DNA from: JAHEME01 sp034435035
GTDB taxonomy: Bacteria > Chloroflexota > Anaerolineae > Aggregatilineales > UBA3940
DNA: 64,000 nt
Assembly: GCA_034435035.1 (NCBI GenBank)
Contig: DAOTXW010000025.1
Location: 1 to 64,000, forward strand
Direction: 5' to 3'
Positions within the stretch are counted from its first letter, which is position 1. The number at the start of each line of letters is the position of its first letter. The position numbers were made by a program, and so were the translations under genes. The notes under the pieces are model-generated. The model was not told where the DNA came from and did no database searches. It worked only from the letters and a program-made list of their open reading frames with translations. This document shows positions 41,369 to 50,808 of this stretch, one piece after another.

Positions 41369-43765
41369 TCATTCGTAGGCCAGCGCCTCGCGGACGCTCA
41401 GGCGCGATGCGCCGCGGGCGGGCAGGTAGCTGGCCGCCACCGCCACCCCCAGCGACAGGGCGATCCACATCGCCGCGCCCGGCAGCGAGTACTGATAAGC
41501 CAGCGGCTTGCTGACCATCGCGGCCCCGACGAAATGGCACAGCGCCCGGCTCACCGGCATGGCCAGCAGCGCCCCCAGCACCGCCCCCAGCAGCCCGATG
41601 ATCGCCCCCTCGACCATCACGATGCCCCACACGGCGCGGTTGGTGGCCCCCAGCGCCCGCATCACGCCGATCTCACGGGTACGCTCGATCACGTTCAGGC
41701 TCATCGTCCCGGTCAGGCCCAGACCGCCCACCACGGCCAGCAGCAGCGCCATGAGCAGCATGAAGCCGATCACCACATTCAGGATGGTGGTGCTGGTGCC
41801 GACGAGCTGGCCGATGGGGAACGCCAGGCCGACGATCAGGCCGCTATCCTCGAAGCGCTCTTCCAACGCGCGCTGGATGCGGTACTGATCGCCCAGATCC
41901 GCGCCCGCCGTCTCGATGACCACGTAGTTGGCCAGCCCCCCGGAACCCGTCAGGCGGGCGTAGGTTTCGGCGGGGATGTAGCCCACGTAGTCGCCGCTCG
42001 GATCGTTGACGATCGGCATCTCACCGATCACCGTGAAATCCACCTCCCGGCCCTCTATCTTGAGCGTGACGATGCTGCCAGCCCTGAAGGCCGCCGAATC
42101 GCCTGCCAGGGTGTTGCCGGCGATCAGCACCACATCGCCATCGCCGGGGCGCAGCCAGCGGCCAGCATCCACCGCCGGGATGATGTAGGGCGTTGCCGGA
42201 TCGACGGCGTACAGGCGCACCGTGGCGCCCTCGCTGCGGTCGGGGCGGATGTGCTCGGTGTAGGTGAAGCCCCACGTTTCGGCGCTGACGACGCCCGGCA
42301 CTCGCAGCGCCTCCCGCACGATGCGCTGCGGATGCGCTGGCTCGTTGAGCGCGATCCCGATGTCGAAGTTGAACAGGCCGAAGATGCGCTGGAACTCAAG
42401 CTGCAGCGCCTGGCGGAGGCTGAACACGGAGATGAAGATCGACCCGGCCAGCGTCAGCGTGGTGATCGTGAGCAGCAAGCGGGCGCGGCGGCGGAAGGTG
42501 TTGCGCAGCGAGAGGGCCAGCGGGCGCGGCAGGCGGCGCAGGCGTTCCAGCAGGCGGTCGAGGATCCCCGGCGGGCCGGCGGGCTGCCCGATGCCGTAGT
42601 CGCTGAGCGCCCGGTGGGCGGGGATGGCTGTGCCGCGCAGCACTGGGACCAGACCCGCCGCCAGCGGCACGATCACGGACAGGATCGCCTGCGCGGCGAT
42701 CACCTCCGGGCCGGGCCGGAAGCGCCCCCGGTCATAGTTGGCAGCGGACGCGGTGAAGCCGGCCAGCGCCTGCGCGCCCAGCGATCCCAGCGGCAGGGCC
42801 ACGAAGAAGGCCAGCGCCCCGATGATGATGACAGTGACCAGATACAGGGCCGCGATCTGGCCGTGCCGCCCGCCGATCGCTTTCATCATGCCGATCTGCC
42901 GCGTCTGCTGCTTGAGCAGGGCGGAAAGCGTGTTGATCACCAGAAAGGCGCTCAGGAAAAGGGCGAAGCCGCCCACCACTCCCAGCACCAGCATGATCGC
43001 CTCGGTGCCGTCCTGATTCCAGTGCTTACCCGGCTCCGGCGTGGCGGTGGTGCTGACCGTGTAGCCGTCGCGCTCGATGCGCTCACGGAGGGTGGTGGCC
43101 GTCTGCTGGATGTGCCGCAGGTCGTCGGGGCGCTCGGCCACGCGGATCAGCAGCCGGTTGTAGTCCCGCGATCCGGTCAGCCACTCCAGCGTCTCGAAGG
43201 TGATGAAGCCATAGCCCTGATTGAAATACTGGGATGGGAAGCGGGCTACATCATGGGCCAGGCCGGCCAGCCGCAGGTCGCGCTCCTGCCCATCGGCCAG
43301 CTCGATGTGAAGCGTCTCGCCGGGGGCAAAGCCGGGGATGGCCATCATCGAGCGCTCCAGCAGGACCTCGCGGCGGGCGGGGGGCCAGCGACCTTCTTCG
43401 GGGAAGAACAGGCTCATCTGCATGGCGTCGAAATCCGCGGCGATCAGCTCCAGATTGATCCACTCATCGGGGCCGATCTGCAGGCTGACGGTCAGGCTGG
43501 CGCGGCCCTCGGCGGCGGCGACATCGCGCAGGCCGCCGACGGCCCGCAGCAGATCATCGCTGAAAGGCGAGACGTTCATCGTGATGCTGGCAGGTCGGGT
43601 GGCCAGATAGGCGGCGGAGAGCTGCTCGCGGATAGCCCGGCGGGAGCCGCCGATAGCGCCGATGGCGAACACGCCGGTGGCGACAGCCATCACCACCAGA
43701 GCGGTGCGCAGCCTGCTGCCCCACAGGTCGCGGAGGGGCTTACGCCATCTCGGATCGCTGAACAT
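41369..43765 (-). CDS. Double FtsX-domain ABC transporter permease
   Basis: 798 residues with the layout TM - extracytoplasmic domain - three TM - TM - extracytoplasmic domain - three TM, i.e. two FtsX/MacB-type halves in one chain. The first FtsX domain is around LSAFLVINTLSALLKQQTRQIGMMKAIGG and the second around TGTMSLNVIERTREIGVMRALGA, both with the conserved G-M(K/R)A(I/L)G cytoplasmic loop. Such proteins pair with a LolD/MacB-like ATPase, but none lies beside it here. TATACT at 43777-43772 is 6 nt before the ATG, implying a leaderless transcript. Confidence 0.92.
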   Translation of the reverse strand: MFSDPRWRKPLRDLWGSRLRTALVVMAVATGVFAIGAIGGSRRAIREQLSAAYLATRPASITMNVSPFSDDLLRAVGGLRDVAAAEGRASLTVSLQIGPDEWINLELIAADFDAMQMSLFFPEEGRWPPARREVLLERSMMAIPGFAPGETLHIELADGQERDLRLAGLAHDVARFPSQYFNQGYGFITFETLEWLTGSRDYNRLLIRVAERPDDLRHIQQTATTLRERIERDGYTVSTTATPEPGKHWNQDGTEAIMLVLGVVGGFALFLSAFLVINTLSALLKQQTRQIGMMKAIGGRHGQIAALYLVTVIIIGALAFFVALPLGSLGAQALAGFTASAANYDRGRFRPGPEVIAAQAILSVIVPLAAGLVPVLRGTAIPAHRALSDYGIGQPAGPPGILDRLLERLRRLPRPLALSLRNTFRRRARLLLTITTLTLAGSIFISVFSLRQALQLEFQRIFGLFNFDIGIALNEPAHPQRIVREALRVPGVVSAETWGFTYTEHIRPDRSEGATVRLYAVDPATPYIIPAVDAGRWLRPGDGDVVLIAGNTLAGDSAAFRAGSIVTLKIEGREVDFTVIGEMPIVNDPSGDYVGYIPAETYARLTGSGGLANYVVIETAGADLGDQYRIQRALEERFEDSGLIVGLAFPIGQLVGTSTTILNVVIGFMLLMALLLAVVGGLGLTGTMSLNVIERTREIGVMRALGATNRAVWGIVMVEGAIIGLLGAVLGALLAMPVSRALCHFVGAAMVSKPLAYQYSLPGAAMWIALSLGVAVAASYLPARGASRLSVREALAYE

Positions 43766-43821
43766 GCCCTGAGTATAGGAGCAAGCCAGGCGGAGGGGAA
43801 ACGCCGCCCGGACCGCGGCGA

Positions 43822-45642
43822 TCAGTCGGCGGCCAGCAGATCGCGGGCGCGTTCGATGTACTCCAGGCTCTGATGGCGGAAGTAGGTGTTGTACAGATCG
43901 GCGTAATGGCCGCCCGCCGCCAGCAGCTCCTCGTGCGTGCCCTGCTCGATGATCTCGCCCCGGCGCAGCACGATGATCCGGTCGGCGTGCCGCACCGTCG
44001 AGAGGCGGTGGGCGATGACCACCGAGGTGCGCCCGCGCAGCACCAGATCCAGCCCTTCCTGAATGAGCGTCTCGGTCAGTGGATCGACGCTGGCGGTGGC
44101 CTCGTCCAGGATGAAGATCGAGGGGTTCTGGAGCAGCACGCGGGCCAGCGCCACCAGCTGCCGCTGCCCCATCGACAGATTGCCGCCCCGCTCCCCGACG
44201 GGCGTATCCAGCCCGCCGGGCAGGCTGGCGATCCAGTCCCCGCGCCCGACGGACTGGGCCGCCGCCCGCACTTCGTCGTCGGTCGCCTCCGGCCGCCCGT
44301 AGCGAATGTTGTCCATCACCGTGCCGTCAAACAGGAACGGCGTCTGGGTGACGATGCCCAGATGCGCCCGGTAGGCCCGCAGAGCCAGCGACCGGATGTC
44401 GTGCCCATCGATGGTGATGCGCCCACCCTGAAACTCGTAGAAGCGGGCGATCAGCTTGGCGAGGCTCGACTTGCCCGACCCGGTATGCCCGACCAGCGCG
44501 CAGGTCTGCCCTGCCGGGATATCCAGCGAGAAGCCCGTCAGCACCGGCTCGTTCTCCGTGTAGCGGAAGTCCACGTCCTCAAAGCGCACCGCGCCGGCCA
44601 GCGACGGCAGGCGCAGGTTGCCCGTCTGCACCACTTTCGGCTCGCTGTCCAGCAGGGCAAAGACGCGCTCGGCGGCGGCCAGCCCCAGCTGGAACTGGCT
44701 CCAGAACGACGCGATGCTGGTCAGCGGGAACCAGAAGCGGGCGATGCCCTGGATGAACAGGTACCAGCTGCCCAGGCTCAGGCCGCCTCCCAGCACCGAC
44801 AGCCCGCCAATGTACGTCAGCGCCGCCGTGCCGATGCCGGCCAGCATGTCCAGAATCGGGAAGATGCCGCTGAAAATGAAGCCGGTGCGCAGCCCGATGC
44901 GGAAGGACTGCCGGTTGACATCCAGGAACTCGCCGTAGATGGCCTGCTCCTGGCGGAAGGTCTTGGCCACGCCGATGCCGCTGATCGTCTCCTGAATGTG
45001 CGCGCTGACCTCGGCCTGGACACGCCGCTGCTGGGTGATCGTGCGGCGGGCGATGTGCCGGAAAGCCAGGGCGGTAGCGAAGATGAACGGGGCCAGCCCC
45101 AGCAGCACCAGCGTCAGCCGCACGTCTACCAGAAACAGGTAGCCCACCAGCAGCACCACCAGCAGCACGCGGCTGAGCAGATCCATGGTCAGGGTGACGA
45201 CCTGGGTGAACGCCTGCGTATCCGAGATCACGCGGCTGACGATCTTGCCAGACGCGAACTGATCGTAGAAGGACAGGTCGCGGCGCATGATGGCGTCGAA
45301 GGCGTCCTCGCGCATCCGCAGAGCGACGTTGCCGACGGCCTCGGCACTGAGGCGCGCGCGCACCAGGTTAAAGACCCAGCCCAGGCTGGCCAGCCCGGCC
45401 ACCAGTGCCCCGACCAGCAGCAGATTCGCGCCACCGGGGTCGGCCTGGATGGCGTCCAGCGCCTGCGAGATCGCCACCGGCAGGCCCAGGTTGGTCAGCG
45501 AGTGCAGCGTGACCGCCGCGGCCACCGCGGCCATCCGCCCGGCCTCGGGCCGGAAGTAGGCGATGATCCGCCGCAGCAGGTCGCTGTCTTTGTAGGTCCG
45601 GTCGTAGGCCTCGGCGTCGAGGCCGTCCATGAAGAAGCCCAT
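43822..45642 (-). CDS. ABC exporter half, catalytic-site subunit
   Basis: 606 residues: six membrane helices (about 30-320), then a nucleotide-binding domain with Walker A GHTGSGKSS, Q-loop IVTQTPFLFDG, signature LSMGQRQ (Gly to Met at the third place), Walker B IFILDEAT with the catalytic Glu, and the H-loop AHRLST. Together with the gene at 46114 it fits a heterodimeric exporter of the BmrCD / TM287-288 type. Its ATG overlaps the stop of the STAS-like gene (ATGA). Substrates might be drugs, lipids or peptides; undetermined. Confidence 0.93.
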   Translation of the reverse strand: MGFFMDGLDAEAYDRTYKDSDLLRRIIAYFRPEAGRMAAVAAAVTLHSLTNLGLPVAISQALDAIQADPGGANLLLVGALVAGLASLGWVFNLVRARLSAEAVGNVALRMREDAFDAIMRRDLSFYDQFASGKIVSRVISDTQAFTQVVTLTMDLLSRVLLVVLLVGYLFLVDVRLTLVLLGLAPFIFATALAFRHIARRTITQQRRVQAEVSAHIQETISGIGVAKTFRQEQAIYGEFLDVNRQSFRIGLRTGFIFSGIFPILDMLAGIGTAALTYIGGLSVLGGGLSLGSWYLFIQGIARFWFPLTSIASFWSQFQLGLAAAERVFALLDSEPKVVQTGNLRLPSLAGAVRFEDVDFRYTENEPVLTGFSLDIPAGQTCALVGHTGSGKSSLAKLIARFYEFQGGRITIDGHDIRSLALRAYRAHLGIVTQTPFLFDGTVMDNIRYGRPEATDDEVRAAAQSVGRGDWIASLPGGLDTPVGERGGNLSMGQRQLVALARVLLQNPSIFILDEATASVDPLTETLIQEGLDLVLRGRTSVVIAHRLSTVRHADRIIVLRRGEIIEQGTHEELLAAGGHYADLYNTYFRHQSLEYIERARDLLAAD

Positions 45643-46049
45643 CAGATTGATCCTTTGGTGGAGGTCAGCTGTTTGTGGACTTCTTTCAGAGCCGCCTCCA
45701 CTGAGGGAAAGGTCCTTACCGAGATATTGCCGAAGATCTCGGTATTCAAGCCGCGGCTGGCCAGCTCCACCAGCCGGCTGTCTGAGATGAATATCACCTG
45801 CCGGATGGCCGGGTGGTGAAACACCGAGTTGGAATCTTTGCGCGCCCGGTTGGCGGCAATGATGATGTCGTTCGGGCTGAAGGTGACAGCCAGCATATCG
45901 ACGATCAGGAACACCGGCTGCGGGCTGGACTCAGCCAGGCGCAGGATCGCGTCAACCATCGCATCCAGTTCTTCCGCCACCCAGAAATCCGCCTGGCAGG
46001 TGGCGACTACGATGGGCTGCTCCGGCACAGCTTCTACCGTGTGGGACAT
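45642..46049 (-). CDS. STAS/SpoIIAA-like protein between ABC exporter subunits
   Basis: 135 residues, MSHTVEAVPEQPIVVATCQ..., with CGAGGAGG before the ATG at 46049; the open frame further upstream is overlap with the preceding gene. The pattern of strand and helix (DAMVDAILRLAESSPQPVFLIVDMLAVTF ... IRQVIFISDSRLVELASRGL ... VRTFPSVEAALKEVHKQL) fits a STAS or SpoIIAA-like fold, including a final EAALKEV helix. It overlaps the downstream ABC gene by 4 nt and lies 65 nt from the upstream one, so all three are one operon. It may modulate the transporter; that is inference. Confidence 0.7.
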   Translation of the reverse strand: MSHTVEAVPEQPIVVATCQADFWVAEELDAMVDAILRLAESSPQPVFLIVDMLAVTFSPNDIIIAANRARKDSNSVFHHPAIRQVIFISDSRLVELASRGLNTEIFGNISVRTFPSVEAALKEVHKQLTSTKGSI

Positions 46050-46113
46050 AAATACCTCCTCGAGCCGGACTCCTCTGACCGGCAGCCGTCCCTCAGCATG
46101 CATCACGCATGGC

Positions 46114-47919
46114 TCACTGCGGATCGGCGGCCTGTTCCGGCAGGGCGATGTCGTAGCGGGCGAAGATGCGCCGGTACAGGTCGCTGGTGCGCAACAGGTC
46201 TTCATGGGTGCCGCGGGCGACGATGGTGCCGCGATCCATGACGACGATGGTATCCGCCCAGCGGATCTGCGACAGGCGGTGGGTGATCAGCAGGGTGGTG
46301 CGCCCCTGCCGCGCCCGCTGGATGGCCTTCTGAATCTCGTCCTCGGTGGCGCTGTCGATGGCGCTGGTGGAGTCGTCCAGGATCAGGATGCGCGGGCTGC
46401 TCAGGAAGGCGCGGGCCAGCGCCAGGCGCTGCCGCTGCCCGCCGGAGAGCGTCACGCCGCGCTCACCGATCACCGTCTCGTAGCCCTTCTCGAAGCCGGT
46501 GATGAAATCGTGCGCCTGCGCTTCGCGGGCCGCCTGCTCGATCTCCGCCGGCGTCGCGCCGGGCCGCCCGAAGGCGATGTTCTCCGTGATGGTACGGGAG
46601 AACAGGAACACATCCTGCTCGATGCGGCTGATCTGCGAACGCAGCGAGTCCAGATCCCAGTCGCGCACGTCCACCCCATCGATCAGAATGCGGCCCTGCT
46701 GCACATCGTAGGTGCGGTTGACCAGTTGCGTGAGCGTGGTCTTGCCCGATCCGGTCTGCCCGACGATGGCCACGGTCTGCCCCGGCTCGACGCGCAGCGA
46801 CAGGTCGCTGACGCCGAAGCCCGACTCATCGTAGCCGAAGCTCACATCCTCAAAGACGATCTCGCCGCGGATGGGGGCGCGGTGCCCGCCGGCGTTCTGA
46901 TCCAGATCAGCTTCGGCGCGCACCAGGCTCAGGATGCGCTCCGCGCCGGCGGCGCCCATCTGGATCAGGCCGAACGCCCACAGCGAGATGAACACCGGAA
47001 AGGCCAGCACCTCCATCAGCCCCATCACGGCGATGACATCGGCCAGCGACACCGCCCCCTGCCGGTACAGCAGCAGGGCGTGCAAAAAGGTCGCGCCGAC
47101 GGCGATGCCGTATATCAGGAGCGGCAGATAGGTCGATTCAATGCGGCCCTGGGCGACGAAGTGGCGGCGGTACTCGCGGGCCGCCCGCCCGAACTTCTCG
47201 CGCTCGGCGTTCTCCTGCGCGCTGGCCTTGACCGTCTCGATGCCGGAGATGGTCTCCTCCAGCCCGGCGCTCATCAGGCCGTAGGCTTCGCGCTGGCGGG
47301 TCATCACCGGGTCAAGGCGGCGCATGTAGGCGCGGGTGACCACGATGTAGATGGCGATGAAGACCAGCGGCACCAGCGTCAGCTCCAGCTCCGTCATGCC
47401 GATGAAGATCAGCGGGATGACGATGCCCAGGATCATCTCGTAGATGAGCGCGATGCCGGGGTTGATCATGCCGTTGAGCTGGCGCACATCCTCGGTAGCG
47501 CGCGCCATGATGTCACCCACGCGCTGCCGATCGTGAAAAGTCTGGCTTTTGCCCAGCAGGCTGCCGTACAGCTCCTCGCGGGAGTCGGCCTCCATGCGCT
47601 GGGCAACGACCTCGACGGACAGCGCGCCGATCAGGTTGGCGACGCCGTTGCCGGAGATGCCACCCAGCACACCCAGAGCCGCGCGCAGCAGGTCGCGGCG
47701 GACATCCCCGCTGCCGGTGGTGAGCGCCTCGGCGGCCCGCCCAACAAAAACTGGCGCCGCCGAGTACAGCAGCAGGCTGGCAGCTTTGAAGACAATCGCG
47801 CTGAAGACGAACAGGCGGTAGCGCCACATGTGCGAAACGATCCAGCGCAGCGGGCCATTCGCGGTAGTGTAGCGGTAGGTTTCCTGGGCGGTAAACTCGC
47901 TCCTGCCGGTAACAGACAC
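46114..47919 (-). CDS. ABC exporter half, degenerate-site subunit
   Basis: 601 residues, six membrane helices plus a nucleotide-binding domain: Walker A GQTGSGKTT, Q-loop RIEQDVFLFS, canonical signature LSGGQRQ, Walker B LILDDSTSAID in which the catalytic Glu is replaced by Asp, and H-loop THRLSQ. In heterodimeric exporters the subunit lacking Glu contributes the degenerate site. The start is GTG at 47919 with GGAG 7 nt upstream; the longer frame is rejected. An extended -10 (TGCTATACT, TATACT at 47982-47977) drives the three-gene operon. Confidence 0.93.
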   Translation of the reverse strand: MSVTGRSEFTAQETYRYTTANGPLRWIVSHMWRYRLFVFSAIVFKAASLLLYSAAPVFVGRAAEALTTGSGDVRRDLLRAALGVLGGISGNGVANLIGALSVEVVAQRMEADSREELYGSLLGKSQTFHDRQRVGDIMARATEDVRQLNGMINPGIALIYEMILGIVIPLIFIGMTELELTLVPLVFIAIYIVVTRAYMRRLDPVMTRQREAYGLMSAGLEETISGIETVKASAQENAEREKFGRAAREYRRHFVAQGRIESTYLPLLIYGIAVGATFLHALLLYRQGAVSLADVIAVMGLMEVLAFPVFISLWAFGLIQMGAAGAERILSLVRAEADLDQNAGGHRAPIRGEIVFEDVSFGYDESGFGVSDLSLRVEPGQTVAIVGQTGSGKTTLTQLVNRTYDVQQGRILIDGVDVRDWDLDSLRSQISRIEQDVFLFSRTITENIAFGRPGATPAEIEQAAREAQAHDFITGFEKGYETVIGERGVTLSGGQRQRLALARAFLSSPRILILDDSTSAIDSATEDEIQKAIQRARQGRTTLLITHRLSQIRWADTIVVMDRGTIVARGTHEDLLRTSDLYRRIFARYDIALPEQAADPQ

Positions 47920-48023
47920 GCCGGGTCTCCTTGCCCGCCGGGCTGCGGCGGGATCATCGCGGGGCGCGAAGTGGAGAGTATAGCACAAATGGGCGGGGGG
48001 CGCTCCCCGGCAGACGAGGCCCC

Positions 48024-48827
48024 TCACGGGGTGCGCTGATAGACGGCCAGCCCGCCGCAGGCGGCGAAGCCCCGCCGCCGGTACAGCTCGACCGCCCCGG
48101 CGGCAGCCTGCAGGGCGGCATACCGGCAGCCGGCTGCCTGCGCCAGCGCCAGCGCGTGGGCCGTCAGCGCCGCGCCGATCCCCCGGCGGCGGGCATCCGG
48201 GATGGTGCTGACCGCGTACAGCCCGGCGGCGCCCTCCGCCAGCAGCAGCGCCGCCGCGCTCACCGGCTGATCCCCCAGCCAGCCCACCAGCAGCCGCGCC
48301 CGGTCGCCGTCCGTGCGCCGCACATAGTCATACAGGTCGGCGTAGGCCCGCACGGCGAAAGGTGGGAAGGCGTTGGCCGCCCCGCTGACGGCGGCAAAAG
48401 CATCCACATCGGCGCGGCAAACGGCAGCGCGGATTGCCAGCCCCGGGGGGGCGGGCAGCGCGGGCGGCAGGGCGCGCAGATCGGCGGCCATCGCGGTCAC
48501 CGGGTCCGGCCCGCGCAGGCCGCGCCCCGCCAGCCGCCGATCCAGGTCGGCGGGCAGGTCGCCGGGGAGCACCCACCAGGTCAGCGGGAGGCCGCGCCGG
48601 ATGTGCTCACCCAGCACCTCATCCAGCCGGGAATCCACGCGCCTTGCGTCGAAGCGGGCGAAGGCAGCGCTGTTGAAGACGGGGTGCGGCACGGTCGAAA
48701 CGCGCCACAGCAGGTCGGGCTCGCGGCGCAGAGGGCCGGCAGGCCAGTCGGCGCCCAGCGACATCCATACCCGGCGGTTTTCAACCGCCATCCGCAGGGC
48801 ATCCGCCGGGTTCAGGGGACCGTCCAC
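48024..48827 (-). CDS. GNAT-family N-acetyltransferase
   Basis: 267 residues. The C-terminal about 140 residues form a GNAT domain with the acetyl-CoA motif AVSTIPDARRRGIGAALTAHALALA and the final strand pair ending in YRRRGFAACGGLAVYQR. The N-terminal half is a helical domain often found in this subgroup. The GTG start at 48827 overlaps the end of the WD40 gene (ends 48812); an ATG at 48791 is an alternative. Substrate unknown. Confidence 0.88.
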   Translation of the reverse strand: MDGPLNPADALRMAVENRRVWMSLGADWPAGPLRREPDLLWRVSTVPHPVFNSAAFARFDARRVDSRLDEVLGEHIRRGLPLTWWVLPGDLPADLDRRLAGRGLRGPDPVTAMAADLRALPPALPAPPGLAIRAAVCRADVDAFAAVSGAANAFPPFAVRAYADLYDYVRRTDGDRARLLVGWLGDQPVSAAALLLAEGAAGLYAVSTIPDARRRGIGAALTAHALALAQAAGCRYAALQAAAGAVELYRRRGFAACGGLAVYQRTP

Positions 48828-50668
48828 AGCAGGATCGTCCCATCCAGCGAGCCGCTGGCCAGCATGCCATCCGGCAGGAAGGCCAGCCCGCTGACTGGCA
48901 GATTGTGGCCGCGCAGGCGAGCCAGCAGCTCCCCGGTGGCGGCATCCAGAACGCGGATGTCGCCTTCCAGGCTGGCGGTGGCCAGCCGCGAGCCGTCCGG
49001 CGAAAGGGCCAGCGCGGCCGGGCCGGGCGGGAGGCCGGCCAGAGTCTGGATCAGTTCCGCGCCGGGCAGGGAGAACAGGCTGACGCTCCCCGACGGGCCG
49101 GCAGCGGCCAGCCGCGAGCCGTCCGGCCAGAAGAGCAGCCCACGCGGCCCGATCCCGTCCACAGCCAGGGCGATCGGGGCGGGCGGTGCGCCGCGCAGAT
49201 CGGCGGCGGGGTAGAGAAGGACTCCGCCGGGGCCGCCGCCGGCCAGCAGCATGCCATCGGGTGAAAACACGACGCTCTGCGCTCCGCCTGGCGGGGCCGC
49301 CAGCGCCGTCAGCGGCGGATCCCCTGGCCGATCAGCGGCCCACACGAAAATCGATCCGCCCGCTGCGGCGGCGATCCGTTCGCCGTCCGGTGACCACGCC
49401 AGCCCGGTCACCGGGCCGGGGGACGCAGCCAGCGTCTGCGGAGCGCCTGACGGGCCGGGCAGCCCCCAGATCAGCACCTCGCCGCTGCTCAGCCCGGCGG
49501 CCAGGCGATCCCCGTCCGGGCTGGCCGCCAGCGCGATCGCCAGCCCGCGGGAAGCAGATCCCAGCTCGGCCCGGGGTGCGGCGGGCGCGGCCGGGTCCCA
49601 GATCAGCGCATCGCCGCCAGCCGTCCCGGCGATCAGGGTGTCGCCGACAGCGATCAGACCGTAGATCGGGCGGGAGAAGCCCGTCAGGCGGCGGGGCGGG
49701 GCCGGGCCGCCGGGCCGGTCGGCGGGCCACACCTCCAGCCGGCCATCGATGGTCACCGCCGCCAGCGCATCCCCGGCGGGGGAGTAGGCCACAGTGTAAG
49801 CCTCCAGGCCGGTGATCACCTGCCCCCCGACGGCATCCCACACGGCTCCCTCACCGAGCTCCGCACCCGCGGCGATCCGCCGGCCATCCGGCGACCAGCT
49901 CAGGCTCTCGACGCGGCCATCCAGCCCGGTGAACACCCGCGCAACAGCACCGCTGGCATCCCACGCGATCACACCATCCTGCGTGCCAACCGCCAGCTGC
50001 GAACCATCGGGCGCGAAGGCCGCTCCGTAGGCGACGCCCACCGGGGCGGCCAGCGCCAGCGTCGGCGTATTGCCGCTCAGCGGCCAGATGCGCACACCGC
50101 CAGAATCGAGCACGCCGGCCAGCCGGTCGCCGTCCGGCGCGAAGGCCACACTGTTGACGCCGCTGCCATCGCCGCTGAAGGCGGCCACCTGCTGCCCGGT
50201 GGCGACCTCCCAGACCAGAGCAGTGTCGTCATACGAACCGGAAGCCACGTAGCGGCCGTCCGGGGAGAAGGCCACGCCGCAGATGCCCAGGGTGTGCCCG
50301 GTAAGCCAGCGGGTTGCCGAGCCCTGCTCCACATCGATCAGCAGCAGGTCGGGGCGCAGCAGCAGCCCGGCGGCCACGGTGCGGCCATCGGGCGAAAAGG
50401 CCAGGTCATGCACCGGGCGCTCGACAGGCAGCGCCCACTGCTCAGTCAGTGTGCGGGCATCGAGCAGCAGGACGGCGCGGGTGGTGCCGATGGCCAGATA
50501 GGCGCCATCCCGGGAAAAGGCCGCGGCCTGCAGCGATCCGCGTCCCAGCCGCGCGATCGCGCCCTCCGGCAGGGGATCGGGGGATGAGACGGGCGGGAGC
50601 GAAGCGGGGCGGCAGGCGATCAGGGTCAGGGCAGCCAGCAGGGCGGCCACGCTGCGGGAGAAGGTCAT
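48812..50668 (-). CDS. WD40-repeat lipoprotein
   Basis: 618 residues. A signal peptide with the lipobox LTLIAC (Cys about residue 19) is followed by about twelve WD40-type blades, each with the FSPDGR-VA-G pattern (for example VAFSPDGRYVASGSYDDTALVWEV, LAWSPDGERIAAAAGGSIFVWAA). Two seven- or six-bladed propellers are likely. It would sit on the outer face of the membrane as a binding platform. The start is set at 50668; upstream in-frame codons lie in the divergent promoter region shared with the nuclease gene at 50809. An ATG at 50677 is possible. Confidence 0.88.
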   Translation of the reverse strand: MTFSRSVAALLAALTLIACRPASLPPVSSPDPLPEGAIARLGRGSLQAAAFSRDGAYLAIGTTRAVLLLDARTLTEQWALPVERPVHDLAFSPDGRTVAAGLLLRPDLLLIDVEQGSATRWLTGHTLGICGVAFSPDGRYVASGSYDDTALVWEVATGQQVAAFSGDGSGVNSVAFAPDGDRLAGVLDSGGVRIWPLSGNTPTLALAAPVGVAYGAAFAPDGSQLAVGTQDGVIAWDASGAVARVFTGLDGRVESLSWSPDGRRIAAGAELGEGAVWDAVGGQVITGLEAYTVAYSPAGDALAAVTIDGRLEVWPADRPGGPAPPRRLTGFSRPIYGLIAVGDTLIAGTAGGDALIWDPAAPAAPRAELGSASRGLAIALAASPDGDRLAAGLSSGEVLIWGLPGPSGAPQTLAASPGPVTGLAWSPDGERIAAAAGGSIFVWAADRPGDPPLTALAAPPGGAQSVVFSPDGMLLAGGGPGGVLLYPAADLRGAPPAPIALAVDGIGPRGLLFWPDGSRLAAAGPSGSVSLFSLPGAELIQTLAGLPPGPAALALSPDGSRLATASLEGDIRVLDAATGELLARLRGHNLPVSGLAFLPDGMLASGSLDGTILLWTVP

Positions 50669-50772
50669 TGTGCACATGCCATTAATGGTAGCGCAGCGGG
50701 CAGCGCAGGTACAAGAAGGCATGCCAGCGTTTGCCTGTGATGAGAGCCTCCACACTGGATCAGGTGTTCTAG

Positions 50773-50798
50773 TATAAATGCGCGGTCTGTGGTATAAC
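50773..50798 (+). promoter_or_regulatory. -10 boxes of PD-(D/E)XK gene
   Basis: TATAAA (50773-50778) and TATAAC (50793-50798). The second ends 10 nt before the ATG, so that transcript would be almost leaderless; no Shine-Dalgarno is present before the ATG, which favours it. Confidence 0.5.
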
Positions 50799-50808
50799 CT
50801 GCGGCATC

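Noticed and set aside
41534..43873. 779-codon plus-strand frame
   Set aside because: Antisense to the FtsX permease gene; shadow.
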